Of a stretch of DNA of 35,443 nt, positions 8,662-16,325 are shown one piece after another. Each line of letters begins with the position of its first letter. Positions within the stretch are counted from its first letter, which is position 1. The DNA is taken from the IMG/VR virus record IMGVR_UViG_3300033388_001269, positions 1-35,443 of that record. One strand, written 5' to 3'. Source of the stretch: a virus. The notes beneath the pieces are model-generated. The model was not told the DNA's origin. It did not search any database and worked only from the letters and a program-made list of their open reading frames with translations. A program made the translations under genes and the position numbers.

Positions 8662-8834
8662 GTGTTTTTCTTTTTTATGAGGAGGAAATTTGCTTTAACT
8701 TCTGCCCAGTAAACATATAGTTCTTTGCTTTCACAGCCGTCTGCAAAATAAATCAACTGATCTATGTGCTTTATACCGTCTATTCCGTATGTATTCATTA
8801 TTTCAGTTGCTCTTATTTCTGCCTCTGTAATCAT
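8616..8834 (-). CDS. Small protein, unknown
   Basis: A 72-residue protein from the ATG at 8834 (start MITEAEIRATEIM); a TTG seven codons upstream is less likely. The first half looks helical and acidic (GIDGIKHIDQLIYFADG), while the C-terminus is very basic (LLIKKKNTWTQNKEKKG). The gene overlaps the start of the downstream DUF5664-like gene by 46 bases and the end of the upstream membrane protein by 32 bases, which fits a compact early operon. No family is recognised. Confidence 0.55.
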   Translation of the reverse strand: MITEAEIRATEIMNTYGIDGIKHIDQLIYFADGCESKELYVYWAEVKANFLLIKKKNTWTQNKEKKGPYLRE

Positions 8835-9018
8835 TTTTATGTAATTTATAATCAATTAAAAACCCTATACCTACCACAACATGTAATCCAATACTACTTA
8901 ATATTTCATACAGGTCATGGTAATCATGTATAGATAAATGTATATGTCCAACTATCCAAAAAGGTATAGCCAGCTGTTGGCTTATCCAAACCACGGTAAA
9001 TTTAATAAAACTTTTCAT
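8803..9018 (-). CDS. Small membrane protein, unknown
   Basis: A 71-residue protein with two hydrophobic stretches, about residues 5-25 (IKFTVVWISQQLAIPFWIVG) and 41-58 (SSIGLHVVVGIGFLIDY), and a basic tail. It is likely an inner-membrane protein with two helices. It starts after a structured intergenic element and overlaps the next small gene. I do not recognise a family. Early phage membrane peptides can serve superinfection exclusion or anti-defence, but nothing in the sequence proves this. Confidence 0.5.
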   Translation of the reverse strand: MKSFIKFTVVWISQQLAIPFWIVGHIHLSIHDYHDLYEILSSIGLHVVVGIGFLIDYKLHKNDYRGRNKSN

Positions 9019-9033
9019 ATAATAAGTATAAGA

Positions 9034-9088
9034 AAGGAGCCAGTGCCAGAGAATGCAAAAACTCTGACACCGGTTGGCTTACTCCTTA
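9034..9088 (-). terminator. Long imperfect hairpin, possible terminator or structured RNA
   Basis: Nested pairing: AAGG (9034-9037) with CCTT, AGCCA with TGGCT, GTG with CAC and CAGAG with CTCTG (9062-9066). That is 17 pairs, with bulges and a 10-base loop. In the minus-strand RNA it follows the micro-ORF at 9086-9166. The following U-tract is weak (TTTCTTATACTT), so it may be a processing or stability element rather than a strict terminator. Confidence 0.5.
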
Positions 9089-9166
9089 GAAATGTTTCAT
9101 ATCATTTTTACTAGACATCCAAAAACAAAAAGCTATTAGGGTTACTATAATGATTAACTTAATCAT
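9086..9166 (-). CDS. 26-residue membrane peptide
   Basis: The start codon overlaps the stop of the DUF932-like gene (ATGA), the usual coupling in this operon. The peptide begins MIKLIIIVTLIAFCFWM, a single transmembrane helix, and ends with a short polar tail (SSKNDMKHF). Its stop codon abuts a large hairpin. Several other genes here are equally tiny and hydrophobic. Support is the overlap and the membrane profile; no family is known. Confidence 0.45.
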   Translation of the reverse strand: MIKLIIIVTLIAFCFWMSSKNDMKHF

Positions 9167-10050
9167 CTTCCCATGTAAACATCTTGTACAAGTCTAGAGT
9201 GTGTTATGTCCTCATCAATCTCAATTGCTAAGTCTGTATCTGACATAGTAATACCTAAATCAGTATTATCCATGTTTAATTCAAATCCTTCAAGAAATAA
9301 AGTATTTAAGGCTTTTACTTCTGCAGTCATGAAATCATGAAAGTTCTGCTGATCATTCAACCAATCCCTTGGGTGTGCTTTCTTTAATGCATGCGTAACA
9401 TTATTATAAAAGGCCCATGCGGTATCTTCATTGACACCATAATCATATGATGGTTTACTTATTTCTGACTTAAGACACGTCATTTGTTGAGTATCTAGCA
9501 AATCTTCTTCAATGAACAGTCTTCCTACTAGTTCTGACTGTTGTTGACAATTGAGATTTACAGACTTCATTAACTCTTTATCAGCAATGAGGCGCTTGTA
9601 ATATTTCTCAGCATTCTTTATCTGATCTGATAAGTGTACTTTAACATCATAATCTGCTGAGCCAGTATGTTTTCTTCTAAAGTTCATCATGTCTCCTGCA
9701 ATCATACCGTTATAGCATACTGCAACATATGCTCCAATAGCACATTGAAACCTAGTGCTCTTGTCATATGAGTTTGTCCAGGCAAACATCATACCTAGTT
9801 CTTTTTCACTACTAATCTCTTTATCAGTTGTGTTACTAGGATAAATATGATATATGCCTTGTGCTACATTGGCATTTACGTTTGCTCTATATATTTCTTT
9901 AGTAATTGTAAATCCACCAGCATTCAATAATGCTAATGTGTTGTCTATCACAGACTTGTGTGATACTACTGTATAACTCTTACCATGATTTGGTAAAGGT
10001 GCATTCTCTAAATAAGACCTAGTGGTCTCTATTGGTTTTTTATATCCCAT
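9163..10050 (-). CDS. DUF932-like phage/plasmid protein
   Basis: The protein has 295 residues. The central segment, ELGMMFAWTNSYDKSTRFQC followed by GAYVAVCYNGMIAGD and FRRKHTG at about 84-130, matches the DUF932 (phage/plasmid-like) family. A C-terminal helical half carries the acidic tail DTDLAIEIDEDITHSR. The function of the family is unknown; members are common on phages and conjugative elements and may act in replication or DNA modification. It is preceded by a clear Bacteroidota-type promoter (10071-10101), so it can be transcribed separately from the polymerase operon, and is coupled to a 26-residue membrane peptide downstream. Confidence 0.7.
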   Translation of the reverse strand: MGYKKPIETTRSYLENAPLPNHGKSYTVVSHKSVIDNTLALLNAGGFTITKEIYRANVNANVAQGIYHIYPSNTTDKEISSEKELGMMFAWTNSYDKSTRFQCAIGAYVAVCYNGMIAGDMMNFRRKHTGSADYDVKVHLSDQIKNAEKYYKRLIADKELMKSVNLNCQQQSELVGRLFIEEDLLDTQQMTCLKSEISKPSYDYGVNEDTAWAFYNNVTHALKKAHPRDWLNDQQNFHDFMTAEVKALNTLFLEGFELNMDNTDLGITMSDTDLAIEIDEDITHSRLVQDVYMGR

Positions 10051-10070
10051 AATGTTAAACTTTTAAAGTG

Positions 10071-10101
10071 TAAAGATAGTAAATTAATTTGACTCAGCAA
10101 A
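10071..10101 (-). promoter_or_regulatory. Bacteroidota-type promoter for the DUF932-like gene
   Basis: On the minus strand TTTG (complement of 10098-10101), 19 bases, then TATCTTTA (complement of 10071-10078). This fits the -33 TTTG / -7 TAnnTTTG consensus with the expected spacing and lies about 20 bases upstream of the ATG at 10050. Confidence 0.65.
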
Positions 10102-10935
10102 TTAAAATATATATCTTATTGTTTCAATTGGAAAATATTTAGAATATAGTGTCTTAAATTCTCTAAGCAGACGGGTTTTATGTATCAGAGGGTATCTCAT
10201 TACACCAGACTTATTTTTTAACTCATATGATCTTCTCATAAGCTCTTGTGCTTTAGGAGAAGCTTTGGCCATTTGGTTTCTATGATTAGTAAGTGCTATT
10301 ACTTCACACTTATTAATCCCTGCATATGCATTAACTGCAGAAAATAAATCATTATACTCTTCTTTCCAGCCCGGATAGAATATTAATGGACTGTAATTAC
10401 AATGTACTTCCCATCCTAATAGCTTGAGCCGGTTAATATCTTTAATACGGCTCATTATTTTTTGCATCTTAGGTTCTAATATATTAGAATACTTTTGAGG
10501 CATAAGGCTTACACGTACTCTAGGTTTCTTATTAAAGTGATTTACATCCAACTTTAACAACCCAGGATACTTAGTAGCCATAGTACTATTAAGCTGTGGA
10601 TGATCATCATATCTCTTTAGATAATCTATCAGAGGTTCAGGCATATGTTTCTGCATCAGAACAAGATCTGAGTTACACGCAACATCTACCATAGTATATA
10701 TAGGGTCTTGTTGATCTGGTTGTTTATAATAACCTTTTTCCCATTCAACAACAGACTGAAATATCTCATCAACGTTTTCATTAACAAAAACCCTTTTACC
10801 ATTATACCGTGACATATAACAATAAGTGTCTACACAGCCGCCAAAACACCCATAAATGATGTTTGGAGCTATGCAGTTTGCACTATTGTTATTTGGTTTG
10901 GTTACAAGAGTTCTAGTCTTTTGCTTTTTAATCAT
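10102..10935 (-). CDS. SplB-like radical SAM protein (DNA repair photolyase-like)
   Basis: A 277-residue protein. Near the N-terminus is APNIIYGCFGGCVDTYCYMS, with Cys at 30, 34 and 39. It resembles the spore photoproduct lyase/COG1533 radical SAM signature, in which three Cys bind a 4Fe-4S cluster and a Tyr follows the last Cys. The spacing here is CX3CX4C instead of the usual CX3CX2C. Later segments (RVRVSLMPQKYSNILEP, WEVHCNYSPLIFYPGW, KCEVIALTNHR) fit the TIM-barrel strands of SplB proteins. A role in repairing UV thymine adducts or another DNA modification is possible. It overlaps the polymerase gene by one base. Confidence 0.62.
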   Translation of the reverse strand: MIKKQKTRTLVTKPNNNSANCIAPNIIYGCFGGCVDTYCYMSRYNGKRVFVNENVDEIFQSVVEWEKGYYKQPDQQDPIYTMVDVACNSDLVLMQKHMPEPLIDYLKRYDDHPQLNSTMATKYPGLLKLDVNHFNKKPRVRVSLMPQKYSNILEPKMQKIMSRIKDINRLKLLGWEVHCNYSPLIFYPGWKEEYNDLFSAVNAYAGINKCEVIALTNHRNQMAKASPKAQELMRRSYELKNKSGVMRYPLIHKTRLLREFKTLYSKYFPIETIRYIF

Positions 10936-12926
10936 TAAAATAACTTTAATTGATTAGAAGATACAGATAAAATAGAATTTATCTCAGACTCAATTGCTTG
11001 CAAATAATATTGTTTATCAATGTTATAGTTTTCCCATTTAGGTTCTACTTTCATTTTATTAAACACAGTTTGCAACCAACGCCCAGCTTCTAACTGGATT
11101 TCTCTATCATCTTTCTTATTAACCTTTATAATTTTTACACCAGACTTAGATATAAAATACCTATTGATCTTTTGTAATTCAGTTTCTACGTATAAACCTT
11201 CAGAAATTGTACGTGCAACTTGCTTCCAATCACCTTTAGACTTACCGCCTATACAGTAGTCAAGAATATTTTTGTTCTGATCTAGATATTCTTCAGGCAA
11301 TACATCATTAACAAAGTATTGATATATAGCTTTAGGTATAACTAATTTAGATTTATTCTTATGCAACTGTAAATTATGAAAATCAAATCTACCCTTAAGC
11401 TTGACTGGAGCAAAACTAAATTTGTCATTATCTACTTTAAATAGATAGTGAGGCTGACTCTGTTTAATTTCCCTCCATTTAGTGATGTCTACATCTATAT
11501 AGTTATTCACACCAATATAATTATTGACATCAGCTAGCACAAGCTTTTGGTACTCATCATGTTCTAGGTTAAGATTAGTTTTTTCTTCCCACTCTTTACA
11601 TATTTGCATATATAAATCCATGTGCTCCCTTGGAATTAGTGTCTCAACACCATCTGTATTCTGTAACAAAGCTACAGCACCGGGGATACGTTCCATAATT
11701 TGTTCATATAACATCATCAGAGTTAACTGACCATTAATTGTTATACGAAGACAAAGCTCAGGATCATAAAAGAAACTTTTCTCATCATTACTAAGACCAA
11801 AGGTACTATTTAAGATAATCTTATATACATAGTTCATAGGATTACTCTTAGGTATCTTTTTCCTTTCATTAAAGAACCACTCATACTGATCACAAAATTC
11901 ATCTTTAGGGAAGTGGCCCGGTGACCATCTATTCTTTATAGCAAGATTAGGATAGAAACTGGTAACATCTGATGACATTATAATCATATCATCATTAGAC
12001 TCATAAACACCTTTGTTAGCAGCACCATGTACACCACCTAAACCAAAGTGGGTCTTTACATCTTTATATGTAAGATTATACTTAAAACTACCTTTAAGAC
12101 TATTAGCATCAACCTCTAGAGACTTAAATCTTTCAAGTAACATTTTAAACTCTGGAGATGTAAAAGAGATATAAGGTAATATAATATCCTTAACCTTTAT
12201 AACATCTCTATAAGTTCTCATGCTTTTAAGATCTCTTTTAGGTATATTTAATTTCTGTGTTAAATAGTATCCAAATAATTCTTTACTAATACGTGGTTCT
12301 GAGGCGCTAAACAAGTTTATGCCATATGTTTTAGTAAGTTCTTTTCTTAATCCTATTTGAGACTTAGATCTATTATATATCTCTTTAGTAGACCTAACAT
12401 CATTAATACAATACTCAAGAATAGTATCTATCTGTTCTTGCGTTTCTATTACTGTATCATGATGTATAGGCATATCCAAGATGTTCTGCCAATCCATACT
12501 ATATTGAATCCATTTAAGACTTGATCTTTTAGCTGGGTTATCCCAGTGATGCATCTTAAATATATCTATTTGATTTATCTTCATCTTCCATTGAGGATAG
12601 TCCTGAAACTCTTTGTTTCTAGACTTCTGTATGCAAGACTGTGCATAAGCAAATATTTGTCTAGCAATGTCACAACCTTCAAGGTTATGCCATTTCTTAT
12701 AGTTTTCTATGATATAATGAGTAACCTGACCGTCAAAAGCTAATCCATTATAGGATATATGCCACTCTCTGTTCTTATAATTTTCTCTTAAGAATTCAAT
12801 AAACTTATCTAAATCATTTCTCAGATCATGAATCACAAAGACTTTAGTTTCTGAAGTTTTGTAATGTTCAAATACACCTGTAAAACAATTAGATAAAGTC
12901 TCATAATCCATTACCCAATGTCTCAT
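10935..12926 (-). CDS. Family B DNA polymerase with 3'-5' exonuclease
   Basis: This 663-residue protein is the replicative polymerase. Exonuclease motifs: D7-x-E9 (MDYETL), N60-GLAFD65 and Y172-CIND176. Polymerase motif A is SSDVTSFYPN with D320. Motif B is KIILNSTFG from 369. Motif C is QNTDGVE at 422-428, where the common D-T-D-S is N-T-D-G, so only the second Asp (D425) remains. FGLGGVHGA at about 294-302 is typical of phage PolB proteins with this motif. Length is at the short end for the family. Its start overlaps the stop of a mini-HTH gene (ATGA), suggesting coupled translation. It is followed by the SplB-like gene. Confidence 0.95.
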   Translation of the reverse strand: MRHWVMDYETLSNCFTGVFEHYKTSETKVFVIHDLRNDLDKFIEFLRENYKNREWHISYNGLAFDGQVTHYIIENYKKWHNLEGCDIARQIFAYAQSCIQKSRNKEFQDYPQWKMKINQIDIFKMHHWDNPAKRSSLKWIQYSMDWQNILDMPIHHDTVIETQEQIDTILEYCINDVRSTKEIYNRSKSQIGLRKELTKTYGINLFSASEPRISKELFGYYLTQKLNIPKRDLKSMRTYRDVIKVKDIILPYISFTSPEFKMLLERFKSLEVDANSLKGSFKYNLTYKDVKTHFGLGGVHGAANKGVYESNDDMIIMSSDVTSFYPNLAIKNRWSPGHFPKDEFCDQYEWFFNERKKIPKSNPMNYVYKIILNSTFGLSNDEKSFFYDPELCLRITINGQLTLMMLYEQIMERIPGAVALLQNTDGVETLIPREHMDLYMQICKEWEEKTNLNLEHDEYQKLVLADVNNYIGVNNYIDVDITKWREIKQSQPHYLFKVDNDKFSFAPVKLKGRFDFHNLQLHKNKSKLVIPKAIYQYFVNDVLPEEYLDQNKNILDYCIGGKSKGDWKQVARTISEGLYVETELQKINRYFISKSGVKIIKVNKKDDREIQLEAGRWLQTVFNKMKVEPKWENYNIDKQYYLQAIESEINSILSVSSNQLKLF

Positions 12927-13057
12927 TTCTTATTGTTTTTTATATATGTATATAACGTTCTGCTTGTTATACCCAAAGCTTTGGCCGCTTCCTCTATTGT
13001 ATTAAATCTTTCTAAAGCAATTTTTATATGCTTATCTTTCATTTCTTTTAATGTCAT
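12923..13057 (-). CDS. 44-residue Fis-like helix-turn-helix protein
   Basis: A very short ORF: a basic N-terminal helix (MTLKEMKDKHIKIALERF) followed by NTIEEAAKALGITSRTLYTY, a clear Fis/NtrC-type DNA-binding helix-turn-helix (AAKxLGIT-S-RTLYxYI). Its TGA overlaps the ATG of the DNA polymerase (ATGA). It is therefore probably made just before the polymerase and may bind DNA as a dimer, either as regulator or replication accessory. Upstream lies a terminator-like hairpin (13077-13103), so the HTH gene leads the polymerase transcript or depends on read-through. Confidence 0.75.
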   Translation of the reverse strand: MTLKEMKDKHIKIALERFNTIEEAAKALGITSRTLYTYIKNNKK

Positions 13058-13076
13058 ATATTTAATTATTAGAGCC

Positions 13077-13103
13077 AAAAAAAGCCCAAATCAATGGACT
13101 TTT
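13077..13103 (-). terminator. Intrinsic terminator upstream of HTH-polymerase genes
   Basis: On the minus strand AAAGTCC, an 8-base loop, GGGCTTT, then a T run. The 7-bp stem includes one G-T pair. It sits between the 139-residue gene and the mini-HTH gene and would stop or attenuate transcription entering the polymerase genes. Confidence 0.6.
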
Positions 13104-13133
13104 CTTTTTAATGGCCAGCAGTGGAATGGACTG

Positions 13134-13553
13134 TTACTGACCAGGTAATATAATTTTAGAAGGTTCAGTCTTCTTTAAGTCTACAAAGAATTCTTCAATA
13201 CTAAAGTTATCAGCATTAATTGCAAACATATGAATGAAAGTTTCTATATCCTTTCTATCACTAAGATAAAACTCAGAGAATGTGTCCACTAATCTTCTCT
13301 CTTCTTTTACAGTTTTACCTGTTTGCATATTTGGTTTTTTTAATCTCATTGGTTGACCTTCATCATCTAGTTTAGGGACCATGTGATAAGATTGTTTCAT
13401 CACTTTACTGATGACAGCTAAGATGCCTGACGTTGGGTCAAACATAGCTTCTACATATGGTGAGTCAATACTCACTGGAATAAGTGTAAATGATTTAGCA
13501 TTTCTAAAAGTAGAATTTACTAACATCATATTTTGTCCAATTTGGTTTGCCAT
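13134..13553 (-). CDS. Unknown protein, early operon
   Basis: A 139-residue soluble protein with no family I recognise. The N-terminal half looks beta-rich (SFTLIPVSIDSPYVEAMFDP, GILAVISKVMKQSYHMVP). The middle is basic and flexible (RLKKPNMQTGKTVKEERR). The C-terminal half looks helical with acidic residues (RKDIETFIHMFAINADNFSI). A TATCTTTG box lies 18 bases before the ATG, so it may have its own promoter in addition to read-through from the gene upstream. It is followed by a terminator. A role with the neighbouring replication genes is likely from context alone. Confidence 0.6.
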   Translation of the reverse strand: MANQIGQNMMLVNSTFRNAKSFTLIPVSIDSPYVEAMFDPTSGILAVISKVMKQSYHMVPKLDDEGQPMRLKKPNMQTGKTVKEERRLVDTFSEFYLSDRKDIETFIHMFAINADNFSIEEFFVDLKKTEPSKIILPGQ

Positions 13554-13562
13554 AATTTTATT

Positions 13563-14138
13563 TTATTTTGTCAAAGATATGGAACTTCTTTTTAATAATT
13601 GCTGAATAATTAAATTATTATCAATTAATGTTTCTTTTTCTAGATCTGGAGGGGTACATATTTCATATACTTCTTCTAAAGTTTCAAGCCTTACACCAAG
13701 AAAATCTGCATATTCACTATGCAAATCTTCTGGTGATAAGAAACCTTGTATATAATCTGATACTTTTCCGTCATCAGCAAAGAAATCTAATATGTTAATT
13801 TTAGATTCTAATGTCAATTGAGAATATTTACCTTTTATAAATCTATTGTAATCATTCTTAATTGGTGATAAGTCAAAAATAAATAAATGTTTATTTGTTT
13901 CTAATTCTATGTACTCTTCAAAATAAGGGACAGTTGTTATGTATTCAGTAATGAACTTTTTAAACTTGTCTGTATATTTTGCTTTGTATTCACAAAAAAA
14001 TCTACAATCTTCAACAGTGTATACATTTTCCCAAGCAACATATGTCTGTTTAGGGACATACGCTAGCCCTTTCTTTAACCTTAATAAAGGATATAGAAAG
14101 ACCTTGCTCTTTTGAAAATAGTCAGTATACACTCCCAT
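13563..14138 (-). CDS. Unknown protein, early operon
   Basis: A 191-residue protein of unknown family. It starts MGVYTDYFQKSKVFLYPLLR, is rich in aromatic and charged residues, and ends in a helix (DNNLIIQQLLKRSSISLTK). No signal peptide, membrane segment, metal site or nucleotide-binding motif is seen. It begins one base after the stop of the PD-(D/E)XK nuclease gene, so the two are almost certainly co-translated, and a supporting role in recombination or replication is plausible. The last codons overlap a promoter-like TATCTTTG box serving the next gene. Confidence 0.6.
   Translation of the reverse strand: MGVYTDYFQKSKVFLYPLLRLKKGLAYVPKQTYVAWENVYTVEDCRFFCEYKAKYTDKFKKFITEYITTVPYFEEYIELETNKHLFIFDLSPIKNDYNRFIKGKYSQLTLESKINILDFFADDGKVSDYIQGFLSPEDLHSEYADFLGVRLETLEEVYEICTPPDLEKETLIDNNLIIQQLLKRSSISLTK
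13572..13579 (-). promoter_or_regulatory. TATCTTTG -7 box before the 139-residue gene
   Basis: A perfect TAnnTTTG box on the minus strand, 18 bases upstream of the ATG at 13553. No TTTG or TTG is found at the usual distance upstream, so it may be weak or depend on an activator. Confidence 0.4.
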
Positions 14139-14139
14139 A

Positions 14140-15129
14140 CTATAAGGTAATCTTATTTGCTAAGAAATCCATGGGAAGTGAGTAGTTTCTGCTGTTATAA
14201 TGGAATTTTGCAGTGTTTATTACACCTTCTAAGCCATTTGTCCATGCATTTATACTATTATCACTAACATCAAAGACATATACTTGATTGTATTTATCTA
14301 TTACAATAAACTTAAACTCTAGAGTATATTCATCTGCTTTATCTCCTAAGAAATCATATACAAGCTTCATATAAATAGCTGCTTGTAACCAATAATTATA
14401 GAAGTCAACTGTTTCTCTAAAATCAGCAACAGTTTTACCTGTAGTTTTTAAGTCACAAATAGTAGCAACCTTTTTATCATTATCTATTTTAAGATAATCA
14501 ACATAACCATGCAGACCAAAAGCAACATCTTTTAATTCAGACTTTAAATACTTCTCACAGTGTACTTCAATAGGATCAAGATCAAAGTCAGTAGTCTCAT
14601 CACTTAATAAAGTTAATACTTCTTCATTGTTCTTAAGATATGTTAGACTATCACTTAACCTATCAAATGTATCACGATCAATTACATCCATACTAGGGTT
14701 TAGTACAAAATCCCAATATGGTACATTGTCTTCTGTTTTTATTTTAGCAACACGTGCTTCATCTTTTTTAAGAGATTGATACAAATTAAGGTGTTGCAGT
14801 GAATCTAAAATTATTCTGTCTTCTACATCTTCTAATGCTTCTACATCAGTATATAAAGACATGTCTTTTAAAACCTTTCTAATGTTCTCACTTGGCAATT
14901 TGCCCGGTACTACATTAAATTTAGTTTTAAATTGATCTGGCTCAAACATAAGACAGTGTAATGCTTTACCTTCTATCAAATGTTTATCTGTTTTGACCTC
15001 ACGGTCCTTTAAAATATAGTCCTTATAGAATAAGGATGGTGAAAATAAAAGTTTATTTAAAGAGGAGTAGCTAAAGCAAAATTCAGTATCTGCATAAAAC
15101 TGCTCCTCTTTTATAGGATCTTTAATCAT
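14140..15129 (-). CDS. PD-(D/E)XK exonuclease, RecB/RecE-type
   Basis: This 329-residue protein begins with SYSSLNKLLFSPSLFYKDY and GKALHCLMF (His58), the usual N-terminus of Cas4/RecB-like and exonuclease VIII-like nucleases. The core is GLHGYVDYL with D211, then ICDLKTTGK with D226 and K228, and the helix YWLQAAIYMKL with Q249 and Y253. All catalytic elements (H, D, D-x-K, Q-x3-Y) are present. It probably degrades DNA ends to yield single strands for annealing by the Sak4-like protein, or degrades host DNA. Its start overlaps the end of the upstream unknown gene by 8 bases, tying it to the ATPase-VWA module. Confidence 0.85.
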   Translation of the reverse strand: MIKDPIKEEQFYADTEFCFSYSSLNKLLFSPSLFYKDYILKDREVKTDKHLIEGKALHCLMFEPDQFKTKFNVVPGKLPSENIRKVLKDMSLYTDVEALEDVEDRIILDSLQHLNLYQSLKKDEARVAKIKTEDNVPYWDFVLNPSMDVIDRDTFDRLSDSLTYLKNNEEVLTLLSDETTDFDLDPIEVHCEKYLKSELKDVAFGLHGYVDYLKIDNDKKVATICDLKTTGKTVADFRETVDFYNYWLQAAIYMKLVYDFLGDKADEYTLEFKFIVIDKYNQVYVFDVSDNSINAWTNGLEGVINTAKFHYNSRNYSLPMDFLANKITL

Positions 15130-16321
15130 CTATTATTTGTTCTTTATATTTATCATTTATTTTTAAATTATCAAAGTCAACGGTAAATACTTCAGCTTCT
15201 GATCCAACTTGAGTATTTAGATGTTTATCCAATAACAATTGTCTTGTTTTGTCTACAGCAAATTTAGTTAATTTCCCGTTACGTGCTAACTTTTGTATAT
15301 AATTATTGAATGACCATATGCCGCTATAACAGTGATTACCCTCAAAATCTTTCATCTGAGCTCTGAATGCTTTTACATTAACTGTATTCCAATTATTGGT
15401 ATTTTTAAACCAATCATAATGCCAATAATATAGCCCAGATACAACATCAAAAGACTTATTTACATTACAATTAGCAAGCATCTCAACAGCAAGTGATCTG
15501 TCATCTATATTACTACTGACAACCATCTTTTCAATATCATCATACTGATCATTTGATATGATAGCTAGACCTTCATCTATTATCTCAATTATAGTTTCAT
15601 CAAGAACCATTCTAGATGCATTAGATAACATAGATTGATATACTTCTACATCTTTAGACCTTGCTGCTGATCCACACAACCCAACCATTAAGCTTCTACC
15701 AGAACCATAATCTTTAAAATATTTATCAGATACTCCTTTTACAGTATCTAAAAAAGCATCTAATACAGCATTAGGTGTAGCATTCCAACTTTGATAATAA
15801 GTATTTATCTTCACTTCAAACATTGAATCTTGTTCTGTATCTTGCAATAAACCTCTAAAGAAATTTAAAGCACAATCAGATAATAAATCTTTAGCTTTTA
15901 TTTGTGCTAAAAATTCATATACTACAGACTTATTATAATGTGAATTCCATGAATGTGTTATAATTTTATTTAAATACTTTTTAGATATAATAGTATAGTC
16001 TGCTTTATCTACATTTCTAGTAACTTTTATGTTATACTTTTCTTTTAATAAATCTACTTTTTGTCTAGGTAAATTTAAATCTGGGTATCTATAAAAACTT
16101 TTATCTTTTATAGTAGAACTATCTAATGTAAGAAGATCATCTAAACCAATGGTTTCTAAGTCATCATTACTTAGACTATAACCAGTACTTGTTCCAAGCC
16201 ATAGACCGCCCTTTGAATAAGAGCAGTTGCTAGCATGAATTTTATATTGACCATTATCTTTCTTACATATATGGTCTCCTTCATCATATAACATTATATG
16301 TAACTTATATGTTTTTCTCAT
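15122..16321 (-). CDS. Unknown protein, paralogue of its upstream neighbour
   Basis: A 399-residue soluble protein with no known family. A core at about residues 74-118 (KSFYRYPDLNLPRQKVDLLK, then NIKVTRNVDKADYTII) aligns with KAFILPKCNVSQDRLKAALK / GITVTNNYELADLVIG of the gene upstream. Similar blocks recur later: IDDRSLAVEML and KAFRAQMKD here match SDDKALALKI and SNFRSLMRK there. The two thus look like tandem paralogues along most of their length. The core resembles a small alpha/beta (Rossmann- or BRCT-like) fold, which is inference. The middle is helix-rich. It starts 4 bases after the stop of the paralogue and overlaps the nuclease gene. Confidence 0.65.
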   Translation of the reverse strand: MRKTYKLHIMLYDEGDHICKKDNGQYKIHASNCSYSKGGLWLGTSTGYSLSNDDLETIGLDDLLTLDSSTIKDKSFYRYPDLNLPRQKVDLLKEKYNIKVTRNVDKADYTIISKKYLNKIITHSWNSHYNKSVVYEFLAQIKAKDLLSDCALNFFRGLLQDTEQDSMFEVKINTYYQSWNATPNAVLDAFLDTVKGVSDKYFKDYGSGRSLMVGLCGSAARSKDVEVYQSMLSNASRMVLDETIIEIIDEGLAIISNDQYDDIEKMVVSSNIDDRSLAVEMLANCNVNKSFDVVSGLYYWHYDWFKNTNNWNTVNVKAFRAQMKDFEGNHCYSGIWSFNNYIQKLARNGKLTKFAVDKTRQLLLDKHLNTQVGSEAEVFTVDFDNLKINDKYKEQIIDD

Positions 16322-16325
16322 AATT

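Noticed and set aside
11524-11730. Forward frame opposite the DNA polymerase
   Set aside because: Antisense to motif regions of polB; no leader and no neighbouring forward genes.
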